Assembly (NCBI RefSeq): GCF_002993285.1
Contig: NZ_CP027433.1
Span: 3,534,001-3,598,000 of the forward strand
Origin: Gordonia iterans
GTDB taxonomy: Bacteria; Actinomycetota; Actinomycetes; Mycobacteriales; Mycobacteriaceae
Direction of reading: 5' to 3'
DNA: 64,000 nucleotides
In this document: piece by piece, positions 37,328 through 47,549 of the stretch
How the letters are laid out: each line of letters begins with the position of its first letter
Numbering within the stretch: position 1 is the stretch's first letter
Translations under genes and position numbers: made by a program
The notes under the pieces: generated by a model
What the model was told of the DNA's origin: nothing
The model's database searches: none
What the model saw: only the letters and a program-made list of their open reading frames with translations

Positions 37328-37960
37328 TCAGCACCACTTGGGTTCGAACTTGCTGTTCACCGTTTTGAAGTAGCGATCGAAAGCGCCGTTGACGACGGCA
37401 CCTCCGAGGCCGATGCCGGCTCCCACAAGAGCGCCGATCGGCACGCCGATCGGAAGGCCGCCACCGGCGGTCAGCGCGATCGAGAGGATCGCACCGACTG
37501 CGGTCCCGATCAGGGCGCCGATGGCGGTCGAGATACTGATTTCAGTCAGCAGCGCCTGACGCGCTTCATGATCGCGCTGCGCTCGCGTCTGCGGGCCGCA
37601 GATGATCTGCCCCGGCTTACGCTTCTTGGCCACTTTGCTGGGCACCAGGGTCGCAGTGTTGCCCCGCACGGTCGCCGCGATGTCGTACTCGGCCCTATTG
37701 GGCGCGACGAAGATCAGGCTGTGCTTGTCCACCACCTTGCCGGCCCTGTTCTTGAACAGCAGGTAACCGTCCTCGACCGCCACGGAGCCGTTCGCCACCG
37801 CGATCTTGACGTCGTCCCGGTTCCGCTGAACGGTCGCACGAACCTCGTCGGGCGAGGCCGGCTTCGCGGCCGCTTCGCCGACGGCGATCGGAAGAAGCGC
37901 CACGACGGCGAGCAGTGCGATCAGGACGCGGCGCCATGCCGCGCGCGGGTGGTGGCGCAT
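37328..37960 (-). CDS. Secreted protein with glycine-zipper hydrophobic region
   Basis: 210 residues. A positively charged start, a hydrophobic core and a small-residue site near 32-34 (GEAAAKP) form a signal peptide. The middle is polar. Residues about 140-195 contain two Gly/Ala-rich hydrophobic stretches (IGALIGTAVGAIL; GALVGAGIGLGG) in the pattern of glycine zippers that pack in membranes. The C-terminus ends in Trp-Cys. The family is not recognised by name. It is transcribed in the same direction as the exporter operon but separated by 238 bases, so a link is not shown. Confidence 0.8.
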   Translation of the reverse strand: MRHHPRAAWRRVLIALLAVVALLPIAVGEAAAKPASPDEVRATVQRNRDDVKIAVANGSVAVEDGYLLFKNRAGKVVDKHSLIFVAPNRAEYDIAATVRGNTATLVPSKVAKKRKPGQIICGPQTRAQRDHEARQALLTEISISTAIGALIGTAVGAILSIALTAGGGLPIGVPIGALVGAGIGLGGAVVNGAFDRYFKTVNSKFEPKWC

Positions 37961-38244
37961 TCTTCTATCAACTTTCGTCGTGCCGCAGCCGGACCGGATC
38001 GTCGGGTACCACGGTTCGGGTCCCGCCGATCAGGATGGGAGTCAGCGGTCGGGAATCAGCATCGATGCTAATGCGGATCGCGCCACAGGTCCCGCTGAAG
38101 ACGGACTCTTACGGCAAATGAGACAGAATTTCGTCCACACGGTTGTCACCCGAATCGGGGCCAGTGAATCACATGCGCCACTCCCCCACGTCGAGCCCGC
38201 AGCCAATGTCGCCGAAGGCACCACTCAGTTGCCTGGCTTCGACC

Positions 38245-39207
38245 TCATGTCCATCCCATGTCGCGGCCGAACGATTCCGCTAAGCGCCTGTTGTGAGGTC
38301 GATAGAACTCCGCAAGGAGTGCCTTCGACGCAGGATCCTCGCCCGGCGTCACCAAGGGATTCTCGTTGACTCTCGGCACCGGCACGAAGTCGATCGCCGG
38401 GAGCTCCAGGAACTCATAGATCCCGGCCAGCGTGGTGGCCGGATCCGCGAAGTAGTCCTCGGCACGCACCAGGTGAATCCGGTCCCGCCCGAACGCGGCG
38501 AGCCACGCTGCCGTCAGTACGTCGTACTCACCGGATTGGAGCAACGGCAGACCGCAGTACGTGGGAGCAGGCTCTGGGTACGCGGCCAACGACGCCTCCA
38601 CGAACGCCGCGTACGACACGAACTCCGGCGCGACCGCAGCATCGGGGCCACCGACGAGCAGCTCCCATTTGTACTGCGAATACGCCCGCGATACCGGGTC
38701 CCGCAGCACCAGGACCACTTTGGCGTCGGGCACCGCCGCCCGGTATCGGCCGGGCAGGTCGAGAAAAGTGAGCGCGGGGGTGAAATGGCCCGTGCGGGCG
38801 TTCCCTGTATTGCGGCGCACACGACGCATCTCCGAGACCGTCGGTTAGTACGCCCGCCACACCTCCGGATCCGTGTTGAAGACCTCCTTGGCGAAAGGCG
38901 GGACGATACTCGGATGCGAGAACAGATTGGTCGCGAGATCAGACGTCCCGCTCTTGATCGAACCCACACACGCGAAGTCGGGGAGTACTCTGTCGCCTCC
39001 GAGCTTGCGTAGCCACATCCGCCCCGGCGGCGGGTACCCCCAGTAGTGCTTCAACCCGTACCAGCGCGCCACCAACGCCATCCTCCGCGCGCGGACCAAC
39101 GGGCTGTTCGGCTCGAATCGCAACATCCGCAATTGCGTGTCGATGTCGTAGCACTCGGTGTACCTGTGATCGTCCCGACTGCCCGCCTGCCGACCATGAC
39201 CGCGCAT
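38245..39207 (-). pseudogene. Sulfotransferase gene interrupted by an in-frame TAA
   Basis: One 321-codon frame with a single stop. The N-terminal part has the 5'-phosphosulfate (PAPS) loop VGSIKSGTSDL, and the C-terminal part has the 3'-phosphate motif VLRDPVSRAYSQYK and a normal family C-terminus. TAA at 38847-38845 (codon 121) falls between EVWRAY and PTVSEM, and the frame is the same on both sides, so one substitution explains the break. Either part alone lacks half the PAPS site and should be inactive. Read-through, reinitiation at ATG 38829 or a base-call error remain possible. An AGAGGGGG ribosome site precedes ATG 39207. Confidence 0.75.
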
Positions 39208-39321
39208 TCGCCCCCTCTTTCCGGTCCACCGCGCCGCACCGCTGTGCGGCGGCGACCAAACGATCTGCGTGCCTCACGGCACGAAGAACTCTCCCGGTTC
39301 GACAATAGTGCAGACCGGATG

Positions 39322-39362
39322 CCAGAAGGCCCGGTCCCGAACAGGGATACCGGACCTTCTGG
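39322..39362 (-). terminator. Stem-loop downstream of rpsQ
   Basis: CCAGAAGGCCCGGTCCC pairs with GGGATACCGGACCTTCTGG, giving a long, slightly imperfect hairpin 52 bases after the rpsQ stop. There is no U-rich tail on the minus-strand transcript, as is common for actinobacterial hairpins. It likely ends the S10 operon transcript before the sulfotransferase remnant. Confidence 0.55.
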
Positions 39363-39413
39363 TATGGACAAGCTCAACGAGCCGGCGAACCAGCTCCAGG
39401 AGCGAAAGAGAGC

Positions 39414-39695
39414 CTACTTGGCCTTCTCCAGCACCTCCACCAGGCGCCAGCGCTTGGTGGCCGACAGCGGGCGGGTCTCCATGATGCGAACGCGGTCGCC
39501 GACGCCGGCGGTCTCGTTCTCGTCATGCGCCTTCACCTTGCTGGTGGTACGGATGATCTTGCCGTACAGCGGGTGGCTCTTGCGATCCTCCAGCTCCACG
39601 GTGATGGTCTTGTCCATCTTGTCACTGACGACGTAACCGATCCGCTCCTTGCGGCGGTTGCGCTCTTCGACGTTCACGTTCTGGTCCTCACTCAT
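39414..39695 (-). CDS. rpsQ: 30S ribosomal protein S17
   Basis: 93 residues. S17 binds 16S rRNA early in small-subunit assembly. The family core is plain: [20 protein letters not shown] and a C-terminal [20 protein letters not shown] stretch. The acidic N-terminal extension ([16 protein letters not shown]) is normal for actinobacteria. ATG 39695 overlaps the rpmC stop as ATGA. It is the last gene of this S10 cluster; a hairpin and then a broken sulfotransferase gene follow instead of rplN. Confidence 0.98.
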   Translation of the reverse strand: MSEDQNVNVEERNRRKERIGYVVSDKMDKTITVELEDRKSHPLYGKIIRTTSKVKAHDENETAGVGDRVRIMETRPLSATKRWRLVEVLEKAK

Positions 39696-39925
39696 GCGTC
39701 GTCTCCTTCCGGACCGGACGCCAGGCCCAGCTCACGCTCGCGCATCACGGTGTAGATCCGTGCGATCTCACGACGCACGGTCCGCAGGCGGCGGTTGTTG
39801 TCGAGCTGGCCGGTGGCCATCTGGAAACGAAGGTTGAAAAGCTCTTCCTTCGACTCCTTCAGGCGATCGACCAGGTCGGTGTCGCTGAGCTCGCGGAGCT
39901 CACCAGCAGCGATTCCGAGTGCCAT
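39692..39925 (-). CDS. rpmC: 50S ribosomal protein L29
   Basis: 77 residues, the usual L29 size. The typical helical pair is visible ([34 protein letters not shown]). L29 sits by the peptide exit tunnel and contributes to the docking site for nascent-chain factors. ATG 39925 overlaps the rplP stop by one base (TGATG) and was chosen over an upstream in-frame start that would lie inside rplP. Confidence 0.97.
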   Translation of the reverse strand: MALGIAAGELRELSDTDLVDRLKESKEELFNLRFQMATGQLDNNRRLRTVRREIARIYTVMRERELGLASGPEGDDA

Positions 39926-40341
39926 CAGAACTGCTCCTCTCTGGTCACGATCCGGGTCTTCATGGGGAGCTTGTGCTGTGCGCGGCGCAGCGCCTCGCGA
40001 GCAACCTGCTCGTTGGGGAAGGTCATCTCGAACAGCACGCGGCCCGGCTTGACCGGGGCGACCCACCACTCGGGCGAACCCTTACCGGAACCCATGCGGG
40101 TCTCGGCGGGCTTCTTCGTGATCGGGCGGTCCGGGAAGATGTTGATCCAGACCTTGCCGCCACGCTTGATGTGGCGGTTGATCGCGATACGAGCGGACTC
40201 GATCTGACGGTTGGTGATGTAGGCGCTCTCCAGCGCCTGGATACCGTAGTCGCCGAAGGTGACCTTGGTCCCGCCCTTCGCCTGACCCTTCAGGCTCGGG
40301 TGGTGCTGCTTGCGGTGCTTGACCCGACGAGGGATCAACAT
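39925..40341 (-). CDS. rplP: 50S ribosomal protein L16
   Basis: 138 residues, full length ([15 protein letters not shown] start; [32 protein letters not shown]). L16 binds 23S rRNA and organises the A-site side of the peptidyl-transferase region. It starts 3 bases after the rpsC stop, consistent with translational coupling in the S10 operon. Confidence 0.98.
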   Translation of the reverse strand: MLIPRRVKHRKQHHPSLKGQAKGGTKVTFGDYGIQALESAYITNRQIESARIAINRHIKRGGKVWINIFPDRPITKKPAETRMGSGKGSPEWWVAPVKPGRVLFEMTFPNEQVAREALRRAQHKLPMKTRIVTREEQF

Positions 40342-40344
40342 GCC

Positions 40345-41567
<1,223 letters not shown>

Positions 41568-41569
41568 GG

Positions 41570-41851
41570 TTACCGGCGCTTCGCTTTCCGGTCATCCTTG
41601 ATGTGACCCTTGAAGGTGCGGGTAGGGGCGAACTCGCCCAGCTTGTGGCCGACCATGTTCTCCGAGACGAAGACGGGCACGTGCTTGCGCCCGTCGTGGA
41701 CGGCAAAGGTGTGGCCGATGAAGTCCGGGGTGATGGTCGAACGACGGGACCAGGTCTTGATGACCTGCTTGGTGCCCTTCTCATTCTGCGCGTCGACCTT
41801 CTTCAGGAGATGGTCGTCGACGAACGGGCCTTTCTTCAGGCTGCGTGGCAT
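41570..41851 (-). CDS. rpsS: 30S ribosomal protein S19
   Basis: 93 residues, standard S19 ([52 protein letters not shown]). S19 sits in the head of the small subunit with S13. A 17-base gap with a GGAGG-type ribosome site separates it from rplB. Confidence 0.98.
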   Translation of the reverse strand: MPRSLKKGPFVDDHLLKKVDAQNEKGTKQVIKTWSRRSTITPDFIGHTFAVHDGRKHVPVFVSENMVGHKLGEFAPTRTFKGHIKDDRKAKRR

Positions 41852-41868
41852 TTCTTACCTCCTCCTAA

Positions 41869-42705
<837 letters not shown>

Positions 42706-42739
42706 AGTTAATTAAGTCCCTCTCTCAAGAGCGCTCCGG

Positions 42740-43045
42740 TCAGCTGACCGGGCCCCCGAAGATCTCGATGGGATTGCTGCCCTCGCGCAGCGTCACGATG
42801 GCGCGCTTGGTGTCCTTGCGCTTGCCGTAGCCGTAACGGTTCCGCTTGCGCTTGCCCTCACGGTTGTTCGTGTTCACGCTGGCGACCTTCACGTCGAAGA
42901 TCTTCTCGATGGCGATCTTGATCTGCGTCTTGTTGGAATCCGGGTGCACCAGGAAGGTGTACTGGTTTTCCTCCAGCAGGCCGTAGGCCTTTTCCGAGAT
43001 CACCGGCGCCAGAATGATGTCGCGCGGATCTGCGTGCGTAGCCAT
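42740..43045 (-). CDS. rplW: 50S ribosomal protein L23
   Basis: 101 residues ([65 protein letters not shown]). L23 sits at the exit-tunnel rim and is the docking site for trigger factor and SRP. It starts 2 bases after the rplD stop. Confidence 0.98.
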   Translation of the reverse strand: MATHADPRDIILAPVISEKAYGLLEENQYTFLVHPDSNKTQIKIAIEKIFDVKVASVNTNNREGKRKRNRYGYGKRKDTKRAIVTLREGSNPIEIFGGPVS

Positions 43046-43047
43046 TC

Positions 43048-43707
43048 TCAGCCCTCCTTCTTGGTATTCGCCTCGATGAAGGCGTTCAGCGTCTCGACGC
43101 TGAAGACGATCTCATCGGAGTCGAGGACGTCGTAGGTGTTCAGCTGGTCCGGAGCGATGGCGTGAACGTTCTGCAGGTTCGCGATGCTCTTGCGAGCGGC
43201 CTCGTCCTCACGGGTGAGCACGACGAGGAACTTGCGGCGGTCCGAGATCGACTCCAGGAACTTCCGGGCGGCCTTGGTCGACGGGGTCTGCCCCTCGACG
43301 AGCTCGGTCACCACGGTGATGCGCTCGTTGCGCGCCCGGTCGGAGATGGCGCTGCGCAGAGCGGCAGCCTTCATCTTCTTGTTGACCTTCTGCGTGTAGT
43401 CGCGCGGCTGCGGACCGTGCACGGTGCCACCGCCGACGAACTGCGGTGCGCGGGTCGAACCCTGACGGGCGCGGCCGGTGCCCTTCTGGCGGTACGGCTT
43501 GGCGCCACCGCCGCGGACCTCGCCGCGGGTCTTGGTCGAGTGCGTGCCCTGTCGCGCAGCGGCCTGCTGCGCGACGACCACCTGGTGCATGAGCGCGATG
43601 TTCGCGTCCACGTCGAACAGGTCGGCCGGCAGCTCGACGGTGCCGTCGGTGCCACCCGCCGGGGTGCGGACGTCCAGCGTCAGCTTGGTTGCGGTTTCGG
43701 TGCTCAC
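43048..43707 (-). CDS. rplD: 50S ribosomal protein L4
   Basis: 219 residues. The conserved loop [20 protein letters not shown], which extends to the exit-tunnel constriction, is intact. In enterobacteria L4 also represses its own S10 operon through a leader RNA; I see no evidence for that structure here. ATG 43707 overlaps the rplC stop as ATGA. Confidence 0.98.
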   Translation of the reverse strand: MSTETATKLTLDVRTPAGGTDGTVELPADLFDVDANIALMHQVVVAQQAAARQGTHSTKTRGEVRGGGAKPYRQKGTGRARQGSTRAPQFVGGGTVHGPQPRDYTQKVNKKMKAAALRSAISDRARNERITVVTELVEGQTPSTKAARKFLESISDRRKFLVVLTREDEAARKSIANLQNVHAIAPDQLNTYDVLDSDEIVFSVETLNAFIEANTKKEG

Positions 43708-44360
43708 TTGTCGCCACCCTTCACAGCGTCGCGAACCACCACGATGCCGCCCTTGCGGCCGGGGATCGCGCCCTTGATCAGCAGGAGACCGGCCTCAGCA
43801 TCCACCTTGTAGACGGTGAGATTCTGAGTGGTCACCTTGTCGTTGCCCATCCGGCCGGCCATCCGCATGCCCTTGAACACGCGACCCGGGGTGGCGCAGC
43901 CACCGATGGAACCCGGTGCACGGTGCACGCGGTGCGCACCGTGGCTCGCGCCCAGGCCGGCGAAGCCGTGACGCTTCATGACGCCGGCGAAGCCCTTGCC
44001 CTTGGAGGTGCCGGTGACGTCGACCTTGGCGCCGTCGGCGAACAGATCGGCGCCGAGCTCCTGGCCCACCTCGAAGTCCGCGACGTCTTGCACGCGGATC
44101 TCGGCGAGGTGGCGGCGCGGGGTGACGCCCGCCTTGGCGAACTGGCCGGAGACCGGCTTGTTCACCTTGCGGGGGTCGATGGCGCCGTAGGCGAGCTGGA
44201 CGGCGGTGTAGCCGTCGCGCTCGTCGGTCCGAAGCTGGGTGACGACGTTGCCGCCGGTCGCGATGACGGTCACCGGGACGACCCGGTTGTTCTCGTCGAA
44301 GACCTGGGTCATGCCGAGCTTGGTGCCCAGCAGGCCCTTCTTTGCAGTCTGGTTGCTCAT
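43704..44360 (-). CDS. rplC: 50S ribosomal protein L3
   Basis: 218 residues. It begins [18 protein letters not shown] and carries the [16 protein letters not shown] loop and the [21 protein letters not shown] stretch that reaches toward the peptidyl-transferase centre. It is an assembly-initiating 23S rRNA binder. It starts 14 bases after rpsJ and overlaps rplD by 4 bases. Confidence 0.98.
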   Translation of the reverse strand: MSNQTAKKGLLGTKLGMTQVFDENNRVVPVTVIATGGNVVTQLRTDERDGYTAVQLAYGAIDPRKVNKPVSGQFAKAGVTPRRHLAEIRVQDVADFEVGQELGADLFADGAKVDVTGTSKGKGFAGVMKRHGFAGLGASHGAHRVHRAPGSIGGCATPGRVFKGMRMAGRMGNDKVTTQNLTVYKVDAEAGLLLIKGAIPGRKGGIVVVRDAVKGGDK

Positions 44361-44374
44361 GTTCTAGTCCCCCG

Positions 44375-44680
44375 TCACTGAATGTTGACGTCGACGCTGG
44401 CCGGGAGGTCGATGCGCATCAGCGCGTCGACCGTCTTCGGCGTCGGGTCGAGGATGTCGATGAGTCGCTTGTGCGTGCGCATCTCGAAGTGTTCGCGGCT
44501 GTCCTTGTACTTGTGCGGCGAACGGATGACGCAGTACACGTTCTTTTCGGTGGGCAACGGCACCGGGCCGACCACGCGTGCACCCGTGCGGGTCACGGTG
44601 TCCACGATCTTGCGCGCCGAAGCGTCGATCGCCTCGTGGTCGTAGGCCTTGAGCCTGATGCGGATCTTCTGTCCCGCCAC
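44375..44680 (-). CDS. rpsJ: 30S ribosomal protein S10
   Basis: 101 residues, the standard S10 length, when started at GTG 44680 ([16 protein letters not shown]). A GGAAGAGGA ribosome site lies just upstream; an upstream ATG would add 15 residues foreign to the family. The family stretches [21 protein letters not shown] and [11 protein letters not shown] are present. S10 is a small-subunit head protein and also the NusE antitermination factor. It is the first gene of the 11-gene operon. Confidence 0.98.
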   Translation of the reverse strand: MAGQKIRIRLKAYDHEAIDASARKIVDTVTRTGARVVGPVPLPTEKNVYCVIRSPHKYKDSREHFEMRTHKRLIDILDPTPKTVDALMRIDLPASVDVNIQ

Positions 44681-45085
44681 GCTGTGTCCTCTTCCGTCTG
44701 GATGTCTCTCGACGAGGAAGAACACCGCGTGGACTCACACCCGTGCGCCCCTCGCAGAACTCGGGGCAGGCGGGCGGCAACGGAGCCACATGACCACGGC
44801 CCGGGATACGGGCGCGATCGACGCTGTTCTTTTCGTCGTTGTACGCTTCCCCCGGCACCCGCGGTCGGGCGTGTCGGGCCGTCGCTTCGCGAAAAGCGCA
44901 CGCGTTACACGCCCGGATCCACGTTCGTGGTCCGGTGGAGTTTCATCGCCTCACAGGAGGCAACCTGACCAGTATGCACGACGTCGCACGTGGACCACAA
45001 ATCCTGCCCGGTTCTACACCACCGCGACGCCCGGCTCGCCTGTCCCACTACGCACGACGGCCCGCCGACCGCCACCTGTCAGGCG
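44681..45085 (-). promoter_or_regulatory. 405-base upstream region of the S10 operon
   Basis: No coding frame is supported here between rpsJ and the methyltransferase stop. The S10 promoter and leader must lie in it or further up, but no -10/-35 pair convinced me. A small inverted repeat (GCTTCGCGAAAAGC) sits near 44883-44896. No E. coli-like L4-responsive leader was recognised. Confidence 0.4.
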
Positions 45086-45871
45086 CTACCCCACCCCGTA
45101 CGAGTGTCCGCCGACGGCGATCTGCCGCGGCCGCAGCACGTACCCGGTGTAGCCGTAGTCCCGGCCGTAGAGTTGCCGGACCCGGATCTCTTCCACGATC
45201 GGCGCCAGCAACGCCTCGTCGACGCCTTCGCTGCGCAGCTGCTCCACGCGAAGGTGCAACGGCCCGTAGTACTCGAGCCAGTCGGAGTTCGGCAGCAGAT
45301 AGACGCCGAGCACATCCCAGTCCGCCTGCTGGCATGCGGCGACGTTCTGCGCGGTAGTCCGCATGGCCGGATACCCCGCCTCCCAGAAGGCGCGGGCGCC
45401 GGCAGACGGATCGGCGGTCACGTACTCGGCCTCGGTCAGCACCGCCACGCCGTCCGGCGCGAGCAGCCCGCGCCACGCGGCGAGCGCCTCGTCGAACCCC
45501 ATCAGATACGCCGAACCCTCGGCCCAGATCAGGTCGATACTTCCCGGTTCGACGGGCAGCTCTTGCATCCGCGCCTGAAGCACCTCGATCAGATGGGCGA
45601 CGCCGGCCTCGCGAGCACGTTCCTCGACGGCGTCGAGGAACGGCCGGTGGACGTCGACGGCGAGCACCGAGCCGCCGGTGAGCTGCGCCAGCGGGATGCT
45701 CGACGCTCCCGGCCCGCAGCCGATGTCGAGGATCCGCGGCTCCGGCGGGAGCGCGCCGCCGGCGATGCGGAGGAGCAACTCGGTCGTCGCCGCCGAGCCC
45801 GGAGCCTGCCGGGGCAGGTCGCCGTGCGCGCGCTCGAAGACTGCCAGTTGCTCGGGACCGGGTGAACTCAC
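45086..45871 (-). CDS. Class I SAM-dependent methyltransferase
   Basis: 261 residues. Motif I RILDIGCGPGASS binds S-adenosylmethionine; the strand after it (VLAVDVHRPFLDAV) ends in the acidic residue that holds the ribose hydroxyls, and IDLIWAEGSAY is the post-II region. The C-terminal half (WEAGYPAM; LPNSDWLEYYGPL) resembles small-molecule methyltransferases of the UbiE/class I group, but the substrate is not recognisable. It stands alone upstream of the S10 operon, with 79 bases to the glycosyltransferase gene. The start ATG 45871 is the only one giving a normal N-terminus. Confidence 0.85.
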   Translation of the reverse strand: MSSPGPEQLAVFERAHGDLPRQAPGSAATTELLLRIAGGALPPEPRILDIGCGPGASSIPLAQLTGGSVLAVDVHRPFLDAVEERAREAGVAHLIEVLQARMQELPVEPGSIDLIWAEGSAYLMGFDEALAAWRGLLAPDGVAVLTEAEYVTADPSAGARAFWEAGYPAMRTTAQNVAACQQADWDVLGVYLLPNSDWLEYYGPLHLRVEQLRSEGVDEALLAPIVEEIRVRQLYGRDYGYTGYVLRPRQIAVGGHSYGVG

Positions 45872-45950
45872 CCCACCACCATGACACGCCCGATCGATGG
45901 CCCCGGGAGTTCCCCGTTTTCCTGAGCCGGTTATCCGCCCGAACGGCCGC

Positions 45951-46757
45951 TCACGTCACGGGTGTCACGCGCGTGCGAGGCAGCCCGGCCCGGCGGGCGA
46001 GAACCCCGTGGACCGTCACCTGGGCCAGCACAAGAGGCATGTTCAGCGCGAAACGGAGTGTGTCCTTGCGGCGCCCGTGAACGTGCTGGGTCCGCCCGAT
46101 GGCCCAGAGATAGCGGGCCATCGAGGCGGGCGAGCTCGCGAAACGACGCGCAGACAGACCCACGAGCAGTCCAGGCAGGCTCGCGAGCCGGCACCCGGCG
46201 TCTTCCAGCGCAAAGCAAACGTCGATGTCTTCGTGAGTTCCAGGCACATTCTTCACGAAGGCCCTGGCCCGCAGCCATGCTTCACGTCGGAACGCCATGT
46301 TGTTACCCGGCACCAGCCGCGCAGTGCCGATCGGCTCCACTCCGAACTTGTCAGCCCGAGCGAACGCACGGTCTCGCAGATTCAGCTTGTCGATGTCGTA
46401 GAAATAGCAGAAGCCACCGGCACCATCGACGTCGGTGTGCGATGCCAGATACCGATCAAGGACATCCGCCCACTGCGGGACTAGTCGACTGTCCGCATCG
46501 ATTCTCGCAATGACGTCGCCGGTAGCAGCGTCATAGCCCGCCTGGCTGGCCCAGGCGACGCCCTGCCGCTTCTCGGTGAGGACGCGGATCGGCAGCCGGT
46601 CCGCGTAGTCGGCGACCACCTGAAGCGAGCCGTCCGTGCTGTTGTTGTCGACGACGATCACCTCGTCGAACGGACGCTGCTGAGCCGCGACCGACGCCAG
46701 GCATTCGCCGATCATCGACGCCTCGTTGTAGCAGGGAATGACGAGCGAGATTCTCAC
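45951..46757 (-). CDS. Family 2 glycosyltransferase
   Basis: About 268 residues. The GT-A fold start SLVIPCYNE, the nucleotide-binding VVDNNSTDGS and the metal-binding DAD in VIARIDADSRL are all visible, followed by GNNMAFRREAWL and an acidic HEDIDVCF acceptor-site motif. The C-terminal 40 residues are hydrophobic and may contact the membrane. Sugar donor and acceptor are unknown. GTG 46757 puts the fold start at residue 3; an upstream ATG at 46811 would add 18 residues. Neither has a strong ribosome site. It is divergent from the small membrane protein gene. Confidence 0.85.
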   Translation of the reverse strand: MRISLVIPCYNEASMIGECLASVAAQQRPFDEVIVVDNNSTDGSLQVVADYADRLPIRVLTEKRQGVAWASQAGYDAATGDVIARIDADSRLVPQWADVLDRYLASHTDVDGAGGFCYFYDIDKLNLRDRAFARADKFGVEPIGTARLVPGNNMAFRREAWLRARAFVKNVPGTHEDIDVCFALEDAGCRLASLPGLLVGLSARRFASSPASMARYLWAIGRTQHVHGRRKDTLRFALNMPLVLAQVTVHGVLARRAGLPRTRVTPVT

Positions 46758-46988
46758 GCGCTCAACGTAGCAGCGGATTCCCTCCGGCGATGTCGGCCGA
46801 ACACGTGACATTCGGCCGGGGATCGCGCCTCGTCAACCACCCCCGGCGACGGATCCGAATCGACGAGATCAGCCGCAGGCGGCGTCGTCGACCGTGCATG
46901 CCCGCGGTCCGACACCGACCACGCGCACGGAACCGGCGTCGCATCGGTGGAGCGGCCTCCCCGAGGGAACATGGGCGGAGACGAAAAT

Positions 46989-47324
46989 ATGAACTCGGCC
47001 GCCATGGAACCCGGACGCGACCTCGCGGGCAGAGTCGCGACCGCAGCGGCCGTCGGCGCATCCGCGGCGATCGGCGCGTCGATCGCAGGCGTCGTCCTGA
47101 TGACATGGAGAGAGAAGCGGGCACCGGGCGGCTCGCTGGATGCCAGCAATTCGTTCGCCCTGATGGCGGAATGGTTCATGTGGACCGTCGTCCTGTTGAT
47201 TCTTGCTGCGATCTGGGGAGTCACGTCCGTCCGTGCGCGTCGGCGTCGAACCCGAGTCGTCGCCTCAATTGTCGCGGTCGGTCTCGTGACGCTCGGGTTG
47301 ATCGGCGTCGCGGGCGCCTGGTAG
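46989..47324 (+). CDS. Small membrane protein, three predicted TM segments
   Basis: About 111 residues. Hydrophobic stretches at roughly 18-40, 62-81 and 92-110 alternate with Arg-rich loops (REKR; RARRRRTR). ATG 46989 is preferred because GGAG lies 8 bases upstream; other in-frame ATGs at 46947 and 46971 would extend it by 14 or 6 residues. No family is recognised. It is a single gene read away from the glycosyltransferase, with 135-190 bases between the starts. Confidence 0.65.
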   Translation: MNSAAMEPGRDLAGRVATAAAVGASAAIGASIAGVVLMTWREKRAPGGSLDASNSFALMAEWFMWTVVLLILAAIWGVTSVRARRRRTRVVASIVAVGLVTLGLIGVAGAW

Positions 47325-47404
47325 ACGATTGCTCTCGTTCGGGCTGGCAGCTCGGCAGACGTCGGCTGTCGGACGACCGTCCGTCGCCGTTCGGCACGCA
47401 ATCA

Positions 47405-47430
47405 GATAACTTGTGTTATCAGTTATCGGG
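47405..47430 (+). promoter_or_regulatory. Inverted repeat upstream of the acyl-CoA ligase
   Basis: GATAAC-TTGT-GTTATC is a perfect 6-base inverted repeat (47405-47420), followed by a third half-like AGTTATC. It lies 130 bases before the ligase start in a non-coding gap and is far more AT-rich than its surroundings. Such a site would suit a TetR/GntR-type dimer; the regulator is unknown. Confidence 0.4.
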
Positions 47431-47549
47431 ACCCGGACGGACTCAGGTATGGCGCATGCCGCCGGAGACAAGTACCGTGACCGGCGACACACCTGAAAAA
47501 TCGGACATCTAACGCGGCGAGCGGGCCGCGAGTCAGGGGATTGCACTCC

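Noticed and set aside
38245..39207. Two separate genes (N- and C-terminal halves)
   Set aside because: The halves are in the same frame, separated by one stop, and together make one normal sulfotransferase.
44681..45085. L4-responsive S10 leader
   Set aside because: No matching hairpin/attenuator structure was recognised, and the mechanism is described for gamma-proteobacteria.
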